Part shown: positions 9,784 to 23,655 of the stretch, piece after piece
Position numbering within the stretch: the first letter of the stretch is position 1
Layout of the letters: each line of letters starts with the position of its first letter
Assembly (NCBI GenBank): GCA_963422465.1
Contig: OY730169.1
Coordinates: 1,426,001 to 1,490,000, forward strand
Source: Lichina pygmaea
Taxonomy: Eukaryota; Ascomycota; Lichinomycetes; Lichinales; Lichinaceae
Length of the DNA stretch: 64,000 nt
Reading direction: 5' to 3'
The notes under the pieces: model-generated
The model's database searches: none
What the model saw: only the letters and a program-made list of their open reading frames with translations
What the model was told of the DNA's origin: nothing
Program-made: the position numbers and the translations under genes

Positions 9784-12700
9784 TGAGTTACTCCACACTT
9801 AACCTTCTCCAGTACAATTTCCAGAAAAGCCAGACATGCCAAGAACTTCTACTGGCAAACCCTAGACTACAGGAAGTAGACATCATCACTCTGCAAGAAC
9901 CCTGGAAAAACCCCCACCAAGAATCAAGCATCTCTACAACATTCTCAGCCTTCTACCCTTTACAAAGCCAGGAGCTAGGGAGAACACTTGTTCTTGTTAA
10001 CAGAAGAATTTTGCGGTCATCTATAAGCCCAATTTTCTGGAGTAAAGATCTAGTCTCCTTGGAGATAAGAGTTCAAACAAAGTCATTCTGGATCCACAAC
10101 CTCTATTTCACACCCACAAGCCAAAGGAACTATAGAGAGTCAGCTCAGACTCTTCTAGACCTACTGGAACAAGCTATCCAAAAAGAGAGTGAACATATTC
10201 TCCTGACAGACTTAAATCTCCACCACCCAAGTTGGTCAAAGTCAAGCCAGCTATACTCAGGACTGGCCTTATCCTTCAAGGACCTAACAGACAAATGGGG
10301 ACTAGAGCTGGCAATAGCTCCCTACACACCAACAAGAGCAAGAACTCTTCTAGAACCACCTTCATCAGCAATTGATCTTTCTTTTATTTCAAGTTCTTTA
10401 CTTAATTCTCTTATTTACTCACAAATTAACATAAGATTCCACACAGGGTCAGACCACAGACCAGTGCACACAATTCTCAGTCTGGAGACTCCAAGAAAAA
10501 CCAGAACAGACAAAAAGAACTGGAGAACTCTGGATGCTAGTCAAGCAAGACAAGAAGCTGATAACCTACCACCTATTCCACCTCTAACTAGCAAGAAAGA
10601 AGTGGATGATTACCTGGAAAGACTGGACAAAACTCTCCAAGAAATTGCAAACAAGACAACCCAATCTTGCAAAGAGTCCAGGTATGCAGTACCATGGTGG
10701 AACCAGGAAATCAAAGAAATAATCCAGGAGGAAAGAAAAGTAAGAAGAAAAGTACTCCAAGGCTAAGAGGAAACCACCAGACTAGAGGAGATAACTAAAA
10801 AGAAAAAGAGTCTGATCAGACAGGCCAAAAGAAAGACATTCAGAACACATCTCCACCAGCTAGCAGAAACCCAGGACTACTGGAGAATTGCCAAATAGGG
10901 AAAAGAAAAAGCTGGCAAAGTTCCTGACCTACCAATAGTCCCAGAACTTATAGGACAACAAGGACAGCTGGCAAAGTCTTTTGAAGAGAAAACAGAAGCT
11001 TTCAGGACTCAATTCTTCCCTCTTCCCCTACAGCCAGAGCCAGAGGAACAGAGCCTGCCAGAAGAAACCCAGGAATAGCAACTATCCCAAGAAGTCTCCA
11101 AGAAAGAAGTACAAGAGGTTCTAAAGAAGAAAAAACCTCTCTCAGCACCAGGCCAAGATACTCTACCAAATAGATTTCTAAGAGTACTGGGAGACTCTTT
11201 CAACAAAAGAATTGCTAAGGTTTTGGAGACTTGCTGGAGGCTGGAATACTTTCCAGACAGGTACAAGTCAGCCAAGACAATCTGCCTAAGGAAACCTGGC
11301 AAGGGATCCTACTGTCAAGCAAAAGCATGGTGCTCTATAGCTCTCCTGAATACAATTGGGAAGCTAATGGAAGCTATTGCAGCTGCAAGACTAAGTGAAA
11401 TAGCTGAGAAAGAAAATCTCTTGCCAGAAATCCAGATAGGATTCAGAAAAGGAAGATCAACAGAATCAGCACTTTTCCTTCTGACCTCCCAGATAGAAAA
11501 GATCTGGAAAGAAGGAATGGTTGCTAGTCTTCTCTCTCTAGACATCTCTGGAGCCTATGACAGAGTCTTGCCAGAAGTTCTCAGAAAGATCCTGATTAAG
11601 AGAAAGATTCCTAAGTGGTTTGTATCCTGGATCTTTTCCTTCACTACTTCACGTACTACCTCTCTGGTGTTTGATGACTCAGAATCCCCCCAGTTCTCTA
11701 TATACTGTGGAGTCCCTCAAGGATCACTGTTCTCTCCTATTCTATTTCTTTTCTATATCTCAGAACTGCACAATACTGTACACACCCCTGAGAAAGGAGT
11801 TTCAGCACTTGGTTTTGCAGATGACACTAATCTTCTTGCATTCTCCTCTTCCTTGAAAAGCAACCTTCTCAAGTTGAAGTCTACATATTCCAAATGTCAG
11901 GACTGGGCAAGAAAACATAGTATGAAGTTTGCACCTGAAAAGTATGAACTTCTCTATTTTTCTAGAAGAAGAAGAGACAATCTTCAACTCAGTCTAAGAC
12001 TTGGAGAAGTGGTACTTCAACCAAAAGAAGAAGTGTGCATCTTGGGACTTTACTTTGACTCAAAACTTGTCTGGAAAAAACACCAAAAAATCATGTCACA
12101 GAAAACTTCCAAATATTTCTCAGCTTTATCCAGAACAACCTACTCTACTTGGGGACTACCAGTCCTAACAGCATGTCATGTCTACACTGCTATACTAAGA
12201 TCTCTTCTTAGTTATGCAGTAGGAGTCTGGTTCAATCCCCAAAAGAAACTCTCTAATATTATTTCATTATCTACTTTTCAAAATAAATGTTTAAGAACTA
12301 TAGGTGTCTTTAAAGCCACTCCTATTTTCCTACTTGAATCAGAACTATTTCTACCCCCTCTAGACTTATACTTCAAGCTGAGAACAGCATGTTTTCTTTC
12401 ATCTTTCTATTCAAACACACTACCCAACTCTCCTTCTATACTTCTCCACAAACTACACAGTCAAATTTCTCTCTATGTTTCTTCTCTCAGAACTACACCA
12501 AAGTCTCTGAAAACTATTTCTCTAAACTGGAGAACAGTCTGGCTGGAACAACTAACTACTAACCAAGACTTCTCAAAGAAAAGTCTACAGGAAGTTTTCC
12601 ACAAAGAATGGAAAGCCAGATGGCAGGTAAGCAGAGGAAATTGTTCTGCTATTTGGGACATGTTCACCAGAAGGCCACAGAAGAAAAACCTCAATATCTT

Positions 12701-12904
12701 TAAAGATTTGAGAAAAGCTGAGTCTAGTCTATTTCTTCAAATTCTGTCAGCAAGAATAGGACTGGCCAGTTTTCTTTTCAGAGCAAATGTTCCAGACTTT
12801 AACTCCCCTCTATGCACCTGTGGTTTTGGAGAAGAAACAGCCCAACACATCACTTTTTTCTGTAACAAATTTTCCAACCAAAGACAACAAGTCCAATTCC
12901 CTCT
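9783..12904 (+). pseudogene. LINE2 ORF2: APE-type endonuclease and reverse transcriptase, three internal stops
   Basis: ORF2 starts at the ATG at 9783-9785 inside the ORF1 stop. The first 240 or so residues are an apurinic-type endonuclease (LQEPW, then LTDLNLHHPSW, then a C-terminal GSDHRPV). Reverse transcriptase follows, with GFRKGRST, SLDISGAYDRV, GVPQGS and FADDTN near 11430-11830. A CCHC motif (CTCG, then H and C) lies near 12817-12861. In-frame stops are at 10764-10766 (TAA), 10897-10899 (TAG) and 11077-11079 (TAG). The frame is then split by Gypsy-A2 at 12904 and resumes at 28431, ending at TAA 28543-28545. The three stops recur in the inverted copy at 29576-31444. Confidence 0.85.
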
Positions 12905-13485
12905 TGTTACGACCCAGGAGGAACACAGTCTTTATATACTCACAGGAAGCAGCAGACAGGATACTGGACAGAAGTACCAGGCAGCGTGACACAGGAACCA
13001 GTCACGTGACCGGTGAGACAAACCAGGGGGTGCTCGCCGCAGCATGTATATGCACAAACAAGTGAGCAAAGTGAGCAGAGCTCACCCAGCTTGCCGCAGC
13101 GTGCATGAACAAGTGAGCAAAGTGAGCAGAGCTCACCCAGCTCACCGCAGCGTGCATGAACTGTGAGCAAAGTGAGCAGAGCTCACCGATCTCACCAAGT
13201 GAGCAAAGTGAGCAGAGCTCACTGTGCTCATGAACTGAGCACTATATAGTCTGGTGATAGTTCCCTTATGGAATGATCATCTTCAACTCATGTTGTGATC
13301 CAGACAACTAGATCTACTTCAATACAATCCTTTTGTACGAAGCTGTTGATCAGGTGTCACCACCACCATGTTCCACCAAACCCTTTTGCACTTCTTGACA
13401 CTCCTCTCCTGCAAGAACCAACCCACCTTCCACCTCTCGCCCTAATCCTATACTCAGATAGGACAGTACAGTACAGACCGCAACA
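12905..13485 (+). repeat. Gypsy-A2 5' LTR with internal tandem repeats
   Basis: The LTR starts TGTTACGACC and ends GCAACA. Its middle (about 13058-13235) holds four spaced copies of GTGAGCAAAGTGAGCAGAGC followed by partly palindromic GAGCTCAC, joined by CAGCTYRCCGCAGCGTGCAT linkers. A TATATAG motif at about 13243 probably marks the promoter. The outer parts match the A3 LTR, while this middle does not. Confidence 0.9.
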
Positions 13486-16400
13486 CTTTGAAGACTCTCA
13501 AGGATGAGTACCTCAGGAGTAACCAACCCCAACTTCCCAGATAGAAAGATTAGCGTCGCCAAGCCAGACCTGTTCTACAGTGAAAGAAACAAGGTTGACG
13601 ACTGGCTTATGCAACTCCAAGTCTACTTTCAATTCCAACCAGAGACAAAGCTGCCTAAGGAAAAGTGGCCCCTCTTCGCAACCACTTACATGAGAGGTAA
13701 TGCTTATTGATGGATCAAGCCCTACATCAACAAACATCTCTCAGGAAACAGAGACCACAACAGCACAACAGAATGGATGACAAAATGGACACAATTCAAG
13801 GACAAGATCAAAAGAATTCTTGGACTATCTAACAAAGACAAAGTGGCTATACGAATGATCCAGCACATCAAACAACAACACTCAGCTGTAGAGTACACCA
13901 CGCAGTTCAAACAATACTCAGTACTGACTGACTGGGACAACAACACCCTGATGGTCATGTACTGACATGGACTCAAGGAAAACATGAAGGATGAAATCAC
14001 CTTTGACAGACAAGTGGTCGACACACTGGACAAACTCATCACACAAGCAATCAACATCGATGACAAACTATTCAAGCGAGTGATGGAGAAACACTATGAC
14101 AGAGAATACAGCCACCCCGCATGGCATGTGAGCAACCACTACAAGCTGTCTAACAAGGCACTACCACATGACCTATATGGCTATGCACCCATGGAACTGG
14201 ATGCAGTCCACCACAAGAGAAGGTTCACAAAGGGAAGGAACAACAAAAAGAGGAAAGCACTGAAGTGCTATGCCTGTGGCAAGCTAGGCCACATAGTGAA
14301 AGACTGTTGTTCAAAGAACAAGGTGCACTGACAGCAACTTAATACACTTGACAGAGACTGGAATGTCATCAAGCCAGAGGACCCACCAGGAGAGGCTCAG
14401 CTATCTCTTGAACAATAGGACAACTACGATCAGATATTGGAAGCAGCCCACCAACTAGCAACATCAGGAGGCAAGGACCTACCAGAACAGACAGGTCAGG
14501 ACAAGGGACAGGAGCCCTTAACCACCTCTGATAGGGACTGAGATGAACTGGTGTCTATCAAAGAAGAAATACCACAAGGAAGCTATGCTTACAGCATGGA
14601 CCCACAAAATCTACGGCATGGTGAACTACAGTGGAGGTTTTGCACAAAGCACTACTGCACCTACCACAAACAACTACAAAGGTACGGAGGACATTCACCC
14701 TACCACACCACCTGCCACAAGCATTGGGTTAATTGTGAGAAGGATACGTGTGAGATCTATCTTTGGGACAAACACCAACACACCGCATTCCCCGGGCACA
14801 CACATGATTGGCACAAACACCTCATATTCCTACAGCAAGGCAACAACCACAACTGCTACATCAACAATTGGCAGTACTGCCTCAAGCCTGGATGTGACAA
14901 GCATCAGCAAGACAAATTCATGAACAGATTCCTCAGAACTGATGGGAATGGCTGGACCTATTGCCCAGTCAGTGGAAAGACACTTCAATCAGGAAAAGAC
15001 TGAACTCCCTTGTCAAGGGGTGATATTGGGAGCTCAACAACATGACCCCTAGCAACACAAAGCACCTGTGATTGCCTGTGTCACTACACGCCAACACACC
15101 AGTATGGACATACGCACTTGTTGACTCTGGAGCCAGTGGAAACTACATTTCAAGACAACTTTACAACACTCTCAGCACTGGAAGAAGACGCAAGCAGCAG
15201 CCCTATCAGCTCACAATGGCAAATGGACAGACAGAGCTAGTCTGCCATAAGACGCAGCCAATGGAAATAGTTACCAGACACTATGCTGAAAGGATCCACC
15301 TTGATATTGTCAAGCTGGCCACTCAGGATATCTATTTGGGGATGCCTTGGCTAAAGAAGCACAACCCAGTTGTTAACTGGAAGACAGGAGTACTCACGTT
15401 TAGGAACTGCACTAACAACACAGCTCAGACCTGTTACCAGCCGCAGAAGGTGTGGACAGATGAGGGAAGAAGTCCTCAGTAGAACCTCACTGACAGAAAG
15501 GATAACTCTCAAGAGAAGAGGTCTGCCTTGACAGGCACACCCCAGAACCAGGTGGCCAAACAGTCAGAGATGAAGAGAGAGGAAGTTGTTAACTCTCTGG
15601 AGATCCCTGAAGAGTACTGACCTGGGTATGATAACCTCTTTCAGGAAGAGACAACAACAGCAGTGTTGCCTAAGCACCAACCTTGGGATCATGAGATCAA
15701 GTTGCAACCAGGGACAGAGCCAGGATTTAGACTAATTTACCAGTTATCAGAGAAAGAGCTCCAAGTACTTCACGAGTACCTGGAGGAAAACCTGAAAAAG
15801 AGTTTCATTCAAGAATCTCAATCGCCAGCAGGATACCTGATACTATTTGCACTAAAGAAAGACAGAAGTCTTTGACTTTGTGTGGATTACAGGAAACTCA
15901 ACGACATTACCATCAAGAACTGATATCTGTTGCCAAATGCAAACAAATTGTGAGACAGGATCAGCCAAGCTACAATCTTTACCAAGCTGGACTTGAAAGG
16001 AGCATACAACCTGATACACATGAAAGAAGGAGAAGAATGGAAGACAGCCTTCAGAACCTGATACAGACACTACAAGTATCTGGTTATGCTATTCAGACTC
16101 ACGAACACACCAGCAACATGTCAAGCATTGATCAACAACATCATCAGAGCACACCTGGACCAAACAGCTATCACCTACCTGGACAATATTCTTGTCTACT
16201 CGAACATGCAACAGGAACATACCAAACATGTGAAGGATGTTCTACGATGCCTACAACAGGCAGGGCTCAAGCTCAACCCAAAGAAATACAAGTTCAACAA
16301 ACCAGAAGTTGAATTCCTCAGATACATCATAGGGATCAAAGAGATCAAGATTGACCCTGAGAAAATCAAAGTGATTCAGCAATAGCCAACACCAACATCA

Positions 16401-17514
16401 GTTAAGGAAGTACAAGCCTTCCTAGGATTTGCCAACTTCAACTGACAGTTCATTAAGAACTACTCACAGATAGCAACACCACTGACAGAACTCACAAAGA
16501 AGGACATGGAGTACTGGTGGACAGAGAGACAACAAAAAGTATTCCAACAGCTCAAGGACACTTACACCAAGGAACCAGTTCTCCTCAACTTCAAGACAGG
16601 CCAACTGACATGAATCAAGACAGACACTTCAGATCAGGCAGTGGGAGTATGTCTATACCAACAGGCAGACAGCAAGTGGCACCCAGTTGCCTACTACTCA
16701 CGAAAAATAACACAAGCAGAATGAAACTATGATATCCACAACAAAGAGCTACTGGCAGTTGTCAACGCACTCAAACACTGGAGAGTGTACACGGAAAGTA
16801 GTTCTGAACTCACTATTCTCACAGACCACAAGAATCTGACAACATTCATGACAACCAAGAAGCTGAACAGACAGCAAGTCAGATAGGCTGAACTTCTAGG
16901 GTAACACAAGTTCAAGATCTTGTACACCCCTGGACAAGACAATAGGAGAGTAGACACACTAAGCTGATGAAAAGACCACATGGAAGATGATGAACACCAA
17001 GGAACAATCTTACAGCAGGACCAGCAAGGAAACCTGGTGCCTCAACCACAGATCAACAAGCTCACAGCAGAAGACACTGAAGAACTAATAAGGAACTACC
17101 ACGATAATCCAGCACATAGTCACCCAGGAATCTCCAAGACCACAGACCTTATCCAACAGGTAGGGAACAATGTTATTAACCTCTGACAACATGTCACAAA
17201 CTACATCAGCAAGTGTCTACTATGCCAGAAAAACAAACATGGAAGACATAAGCCATACAGAGAAGGACATCCGAACACGATACTGAGAGGCCTGTGGGAA
17301 GACGTGTCAATGGACTTCATCACAAAGCTACCCAAGTCCAAAGACCCAGTCACAGGAATCACCTACAACTTGATTATAGTGATTTTTATTTTATTTTATT
17401 TGACTCTTACACTGGTAGTAGCTTTACAGCCATGCAGATCTTCTAGCTAATAGTGAACTCCTTCAGAAAACCTTTGAAGGGATAAAAACTGAAGGCAGGA
17501 TGTGACTAGGGAAT

Positions 17515-20500
17515 TGTTAAGGCCTAGGCCGGAACAGCCCAGGTAAGCGAGGGAGGAGTGTTAGTCATGCGGAACAACATCCGACCAATCTGGTGGACAA
17601 GCAGGAGCTAAGTGAGGAGCTTGTCCACGCAAAAGGATGATACCCCTCAAGGAGACCCCCCCCTTGGGGCATCTGTATAAAGACCCCCCAAAGGGCCCGG
17701 AGGGATTAGCTCTCCAGGCTGAACACACAATACAAACCTATCATACTGAGACAATAGCACAGGAGAGTTACCCCACCTGTCTATTCCTCTACTGAGTCCC
17801 TGTCTAGAATCTGCCCTGCGAAGCAACAGACTGAGCCGCCTTCTGTGTGAACCTGGCCTGGCCTGTAACAGTTTCAGCCTCTAACATACAGGACACTGAC
17901 TTGATACGATGGTGGATCCACGAAGCCCTACCCCTTCTCAGGCAGCCCAAGCCCAAGCTGCTCAGGCAGCTCAGGCCCAGGCTGTCCAGGCGGCACCTAT
18001 TGTTAACCTACCCCTGAAGCCCTTGAAGGTAGGTGCCCTGAAGAGGTACGATAGATCCAGGGGAGGACTGGAGTTTTTCTTCTCACAGCTGGAGCTCTAC
18101 TATAGGTTCAACACAGCCCAGTTCCCAACAGACCAGGAGAAGGTGCTGTTTGCAGCCTTCTACCTAGAAGGACCAGCCTTCGCTTGGTTCAACGTCTACT
18201 TAAGGGATTACCTAGACAATCAGGCAGACCCCAAGGAGCAAGAAGATAATACCCGACAGGTTATAGGAAGCTTGAAAACCTTTAAGACAGCCATGAGGAA
18301 GATGTTTGGGATCCTTGACAAGGAAAGGGATACGGAACAAAAGCTCCAAGCACTGCGGCAAACTGGATCAGCATCGGAATTTGTGGCGAAGTTCCAACAA
18401 CTAGCAGTGAGGACTCAGTGGGGGGACAGTGCACTAACAGCACTATTCTACCAAGGCCTCAAGGAACAAGTCAAGGATGACATTGCGCGAGGAGACCGAC
18501 CAACCAAGCTCTACAAAATAATCAAGACTGCAGCTTGCATCAACAACCGACAGTTCAAGAGAGAGCTTGAGAAGTGAGGCAAGCAGACAAAACCATGGGT
18601 GAAGAAAAAGCCAACACCTGCCAAAGATAACTACAGCTTGGTACCCATGGAAATCGATGCAGTGGAACCACAAAAGAAGAAGACACAGAAGTGTTACAAC
18701 TGTCAGAAAGTGGGCCACCTCGCAGTGAACTGCAGGAGCAAGAAGAAGAACAAGAAGGGCAAAGGGAAGCAGTTGAACACCACAAGCGCCTGGAAAGGCA
18801 GGGAGATGGAGGAGCCCCAGAGGGCCCCCCAAGGCACACTGCCCCACAATCACCCTGAGGCGGCACTCCTCAGAGAGGAGGACGACCTCTGACAACACGC
18901 CGAAAAACTTGAGAACATGCTCCAAGAAACCTTGGACCACCTTGACAAGGTCTGAAGGAAGGTTGACGGAATCCACTAGGAGGACGACCTGATCTCCGAG
19001 TTTGACACAACCAGCTATATGGAGGAACAGGTTGACGATGAAGAACCCCAGCCACCACCAGTCCCCGACAAAACTATCCTTCAACAACAGGACACAACCC
19101 TATCAGAAATAGGGGAGGTGCAAGTGCCACGATGGGTCAACAATACCCTCAGCATCACACAGGTCAGAGACATTGCTGATGATTGCAACCAAGACCTGGG
19201 GAAACAATGCACCACCACATGATGCAAACAACACGTAGTAGAGCGTCAGGCCCGGGGCCTAGGCAGCTCAAAAAACTAGCAGCGCTCTTCAAAACTGGGG
19301 TCGGAAGAGCAGGCAAGACAACACCCCGGGAGGAAGGAGTCAAGCCAAGCCTTGACACAACAGCCTGCAGCCTGCACTTTCACATCAAGATCAGAGTCAA
19401 TGGGTGGTTGGCTAAGGCCATGATCAACTCTGGTGTGACTGGTAACTTCATGTCAGAAAGCTTTGCCAGAAGAAACAAGGTTCCAGTCCAAGGCAAGAAA
19501 GACCTCTACCAGTTGACAGTAGTGGACGGAACACCACTCTCCAAAGACAAGAGACAAGTGACGAAGGAGACCAAGAGTCTGAGACTGAGTGTCTATGGCA
19601 TGACAATCAGAACAGAGGAATTCGACTTGGTCTGGATACCACATGAAGTTATATTGGGACTTCTGTGGTTGGAAAAACAAAACCCAAGGATTGACTGGAG
19701 AAGAAGACAACTAGTCTTTCCAGATAAGACACTGGTCATGTCAGAACCAGGGGTGATGATTAAAGAAATCTCACTGACACGCTGGAAGAAATACCACCAG
19801 CACGGGCAGGCCTGTGTGGCCTGGATGAAACCCCGAACACAACAACTTTGCACCACGCAAGACGCTGTGGGCAAGACTCAGGCACTGCAGTTGCCAAGTG
19901 AGTATAAAAGATACCAGGAGATGTTCGAAGAAACAGTGATCGCGACACTACCGGAACATCAGGAGTGGGACTACAAGATTCCGCTAGAAGACAGAAAAAA
20001 ACCCACACACAGTCCTATCTACACTCTGTCAGCAAAAGAGCTTGAGGCCCTGAGAGACTACCTGGACAAGAACCTAGTGAAAGAGTTCATAAGACCTTCA
20101 ACATCACCGGCTGGATACCTGATATTGTTTGTGCCAAAGAAAGACAGCAAACTTTGACTGTGTGTTGATTACCGGTGGCTAAATGTGATTACAGTGAAGA
20201 ACTGTTACCCACTGCCACTGATATCAGAAATCCAAGACTGGATCCAAGGAGCCAAATAGTTCACCAAGTTTGACATTCAAGGTGCTTTCAACCTGGTTAG
20301 GATGAAAGACGGTGAGGAATAGAAGACAGCCTTTCGTACAAGGTACAGGCACTACAAGTATACTGTGATGCCATTCAGCCTTACGAATGCACTGGCGACA
20401 TTCCAATCACTTATTAACACTGTCCTCCGACAATACCTGGATATATTTGTCACCACTTATATTGACGATGTCTTGGTATACACCAATGGAACCTTGGAGG

Positions 20501-23500
20501 AGCATAAACAGCATGTCAAAACAATCCTACATGCGCTCCAGAAAGCAGGCATGAGGTTACACCTTGATAAAAGTGTTTTCCACACAAAAGAAGTGGAATA
20601 TTTGGGGTTAATCCTGACAACAGAAGGAATCCGAATGGACAACACAAAGACGGCAGCAGTACAAGACTGGCCAACACCCAAAAACCTCAAAGAAGTACAA
20701 TCCTTCCTAGGATTTGCAAACTTCTACTGATGATTCATCAAGGACTACTCAAGAACAGCAGCAGCCTTGACAGAGTTAACCAGAAAGAACAAATCTTTCA
20801 GGTGGGGGGAGAGCCAACAAGTGGCCTTCCAGGAGTTGAAGGATAAATTTATCTCCGCACCTATTTTGGCATTATTTGATCCTGAGAAGAGGATCATTCT
20901 GGAAACTGATGCCTCGGACCAAGCATTGGGATCCTGCTTGTGTCAACCAGACGCTGACAACTGCTTACACCCTGTCGCGTATTGATTGAGAAAGTTCTCT
21001 GGCCCAGAACTGAGGTACAATGTTCACGACAAAGAGTTGCTAGCAATTGTCGACACATTCCAAGAATGGAGGTCTTACTTGGAAAGGGCAAAATACACAG
21101 TAGATGTGTACTCGGACCACAAGAACTTAGCTTACTTCACAACAACAAAGAAGCTAAACTGACGACAAGTTTGATGGGCAGAGTTGTTAGCATCATACAA
21201 CTTCCAAATCCTCTACTGGAAGGGCACTGAAAATGCTTGAGTGGACACTCTCAGCAGGCGACCAGACCTGATGGATGAGAAAACAACAGAGGAACACCCA
21301 ATCCTAGCAACAAAAGGACAAACCCTGGTCTATGCCCAACCCCAACTGGCAACAACAGAAACAAAGGGTCCACTCCTTACCCTTGGCCACAAGACAGTAA
21401 ACAAAAAGGAAATTATGCCAGAAAGAGCACAAGAGGAGGTGATCTGGAGGCACTATGACAGGCCTTTGCACAGACACTCCAGGCGAGATAAAACCTTGGA
21501 GAAAATCCAAAGGAATTACCACTTTGACAGAATGAAACACAAGGTGACAGAGTTCATTTCCAACTGTGAACAGTGTGCGAAGAACAAGCTATCAAGACAT
21601 AAGCTCTATGGGCAGGCACAGCAAATAGACCTACCCGAGGCACTATGGGAAACTATCATGATGGATTTTGTGGTCAAGTTGCCAAAGTCAACAGACCCAG
21701 CAACAAAGGTGGTATACGATAGTATTTTGGTGGTTGTTGACAAGCTCACCAAATACACCCACCTGGTCCTGTGGAAAGAGTCAGGAACCACGAACAAACT
21801 TGTGAGTGTCCTACTCAGAGAGCTGGTAAGCCACCAAGGGCTACCAAAGACAATCATCTCAGATCAAGACAAACTCTTCACCTTGAAATTCTAGAACACG
21901 TGGACAAGACAACTTGGCATTGATACAAGGATGTCAACAGCCTACCACCCACAAACTGACAGACAAACTGAGCAGACAAACCAGACAATGGAGCAGTATC
22001 TACAACACTACATCAACCACCAGCAGGATAACTGGGTGGAACTGCTACCAATAGCCCAGTTTGCGTACAACAACCAGCAACATAGTGTGACAGGGACAAC
22101 ACTATTCTTTGCGAACTACGAAAGAAACCCCTGATGGCAGGCAACAGCAGGAGGTGATATTGTTGATGTTAGCAAACTCGCTGCTATGCACAAGATAATG
22201 AAAACAATAATCGACTGTGCCCAGAACACCACCACCCACCGATTACACAACAAAAGGTTGAAGGGACCAACCCTGGAAAGAGGGGATAAGGTCTACCTAT
22301 CAACAAAAAACCTGCGCTCAAAGCAACTGAGCAAAAAGCTGGATCACGTACGAATCAGACCATTCAAAATTGAGAAGCGTACTGGGAAGGTCAACTATCA
22401 ACTGAGACTACCACAAAAAGCAAGGATACACTGAGTATTCCACGTCTTGCTGCTCAAACCAGCACCCAGCGACGCAGAGATTAAGACAGAATAGAACTTT
22501 GAAGATGATGAAGAAGAGTATGATGTTGAAAGGATCCTGGATAGTCAAAGAAACAGACAGAAAACTGAGTACCTGGTGAAGTGGTTAGGATTTGACAAAG
22601 AGGAAAATTCGTGGGAACCAACCGAGAACTTCAGCCCTGCGATGAACCAGAAGCTGGTGGATTACCACCAAGCAAACCCGCAGCGACCAGGTCCGACGGA
22701 GACAACAGCTCGAGAGAAGCCAAAGCCTCTGAAGAGAAGATGTCCTCAAAGGACAGTGGAGCAGCAGCCTGACTGGCCTCCTGTTCACGGATAACATGGA
22801 GAGTCTCCTGTTCCTGAGCATTGAGGGATTCCTGATCCTTGATGGCAGACAGCTCACGACAGATGGCATCAGCCTTCTTCTGTGAGAGATGACCCAGCTG
22901 CCGGCAGAGGCAGATCTCCCAGGGAAGCAACTTTGACAATTGGTCATCAGTCTCCCGCAGCTGAGCCTCAAGCTACTCGCGCTCAAGTTCCATCTTCTTC
23001 TATTCTGATTCTGAGAGATGAAGGTCACAGCGACAACCCTTCTCAACACACCGACAACAAAAAGATGATGCGGAGCTCACAACACACTTGGCGTGGTTGT
23101 GACAACAAGCACTGCATGCGATTTTTGATTCCTTGCCCATTTTGCCAATACGACAAGAGAGAAAACTGTGATGACAAGTTCAAGTTGTCTGGCTTTGGTT
23201 CATGACAAAAGAGGAGCAGGAATGAAAAGGATCTGGGGACAGAACCCTTGGAGGGAGGGGATAGTGTTAAGGCCTAGGCTGGAACAGCCCAGGTAAGTGA
23301 GGGAGGAGTGTTAGTCATGCAGAACAATATCCGACTGATCCGGTGGACGAGCAGGAGCTAAGCGAGGAGCTCGTCCGGTGGACGAGCAGGAGCTAAGCGA
23401 GGAGCTTGTCCACGCAAAAAGATGATACCCCTCAAGGAGACCCCCCCCTTGGGGCATCTGTATAAAGACCCCCCAAAAGGCCTGGAGAGATTAGCTCTCC

Positions 23501-23655
23501 AGGCTGAACACACAATACAAACCCATCGTACTGAGACAATAGCACAGGAGAGTTACCCCACCTGTCTATTCCTCTACCAAGTCCCTGTCTAGAATCCACC
23601 CTGCGAAGCAACAGACTGAGCCGCCTTCTGTGTGAACCCAGCCCGGCCCATAACA
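17515..23655 (+). mobile_element. Gypsy-B, near full-length chromodomain Gypsy element
   Basis: LTRs lie at 17515-17870 (356 bp) and 23265-23655 (391 bp; longer by a 35-bp tandem duplication), from TGTTAAGG to TAACA, with target duplication GGAAT (17510-17514 and 23656-23660). Gag starts at 17909 and has a CCHC knuckle (CYNCQKVGHLAVNC) near 18694. Protease, reverse transcriptase (with the IDDVLVY motif near 20460), RNase H, an integrase with its HHCC zinc region near 21450-21590, and a chromodomain (KWLGFDKEENSWEP) near 22530-22670 follow in order. A polypurine stretch precedes the 3' LTR. LTR divergence is about 6-7 percent, almost all transitions. The element is broken, with roughly ten interruptions. 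Confidence 0.9.
22630..23140 (-). other. Antisense cysteine-rich frame at the 3' end of Gypsy-B (Zn2Cys6-like, then coiled coil)
   Basis: Between the chromodomain and the 3' LTR, the strand opposite to gag-pol carries a frame starting with ATG at 23140. Within its first 40 codons the cysteines fall as C-x2-C-x6-C-x8-C-x2-C-x6-C, exactly the spacing of the fungal binuclear zinc cluster (Zn2Cys6), with a basic/polar HNHAK stretch in the first loop. A glutamate- and leucine-rich region likely to form a coiled coil follows. The frame is a fossil and not continuous. Related antisense frames occur at the same place in A2 and A3. A DNA-binding or self-regulatory role is inference only. Confidence 0.65.
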
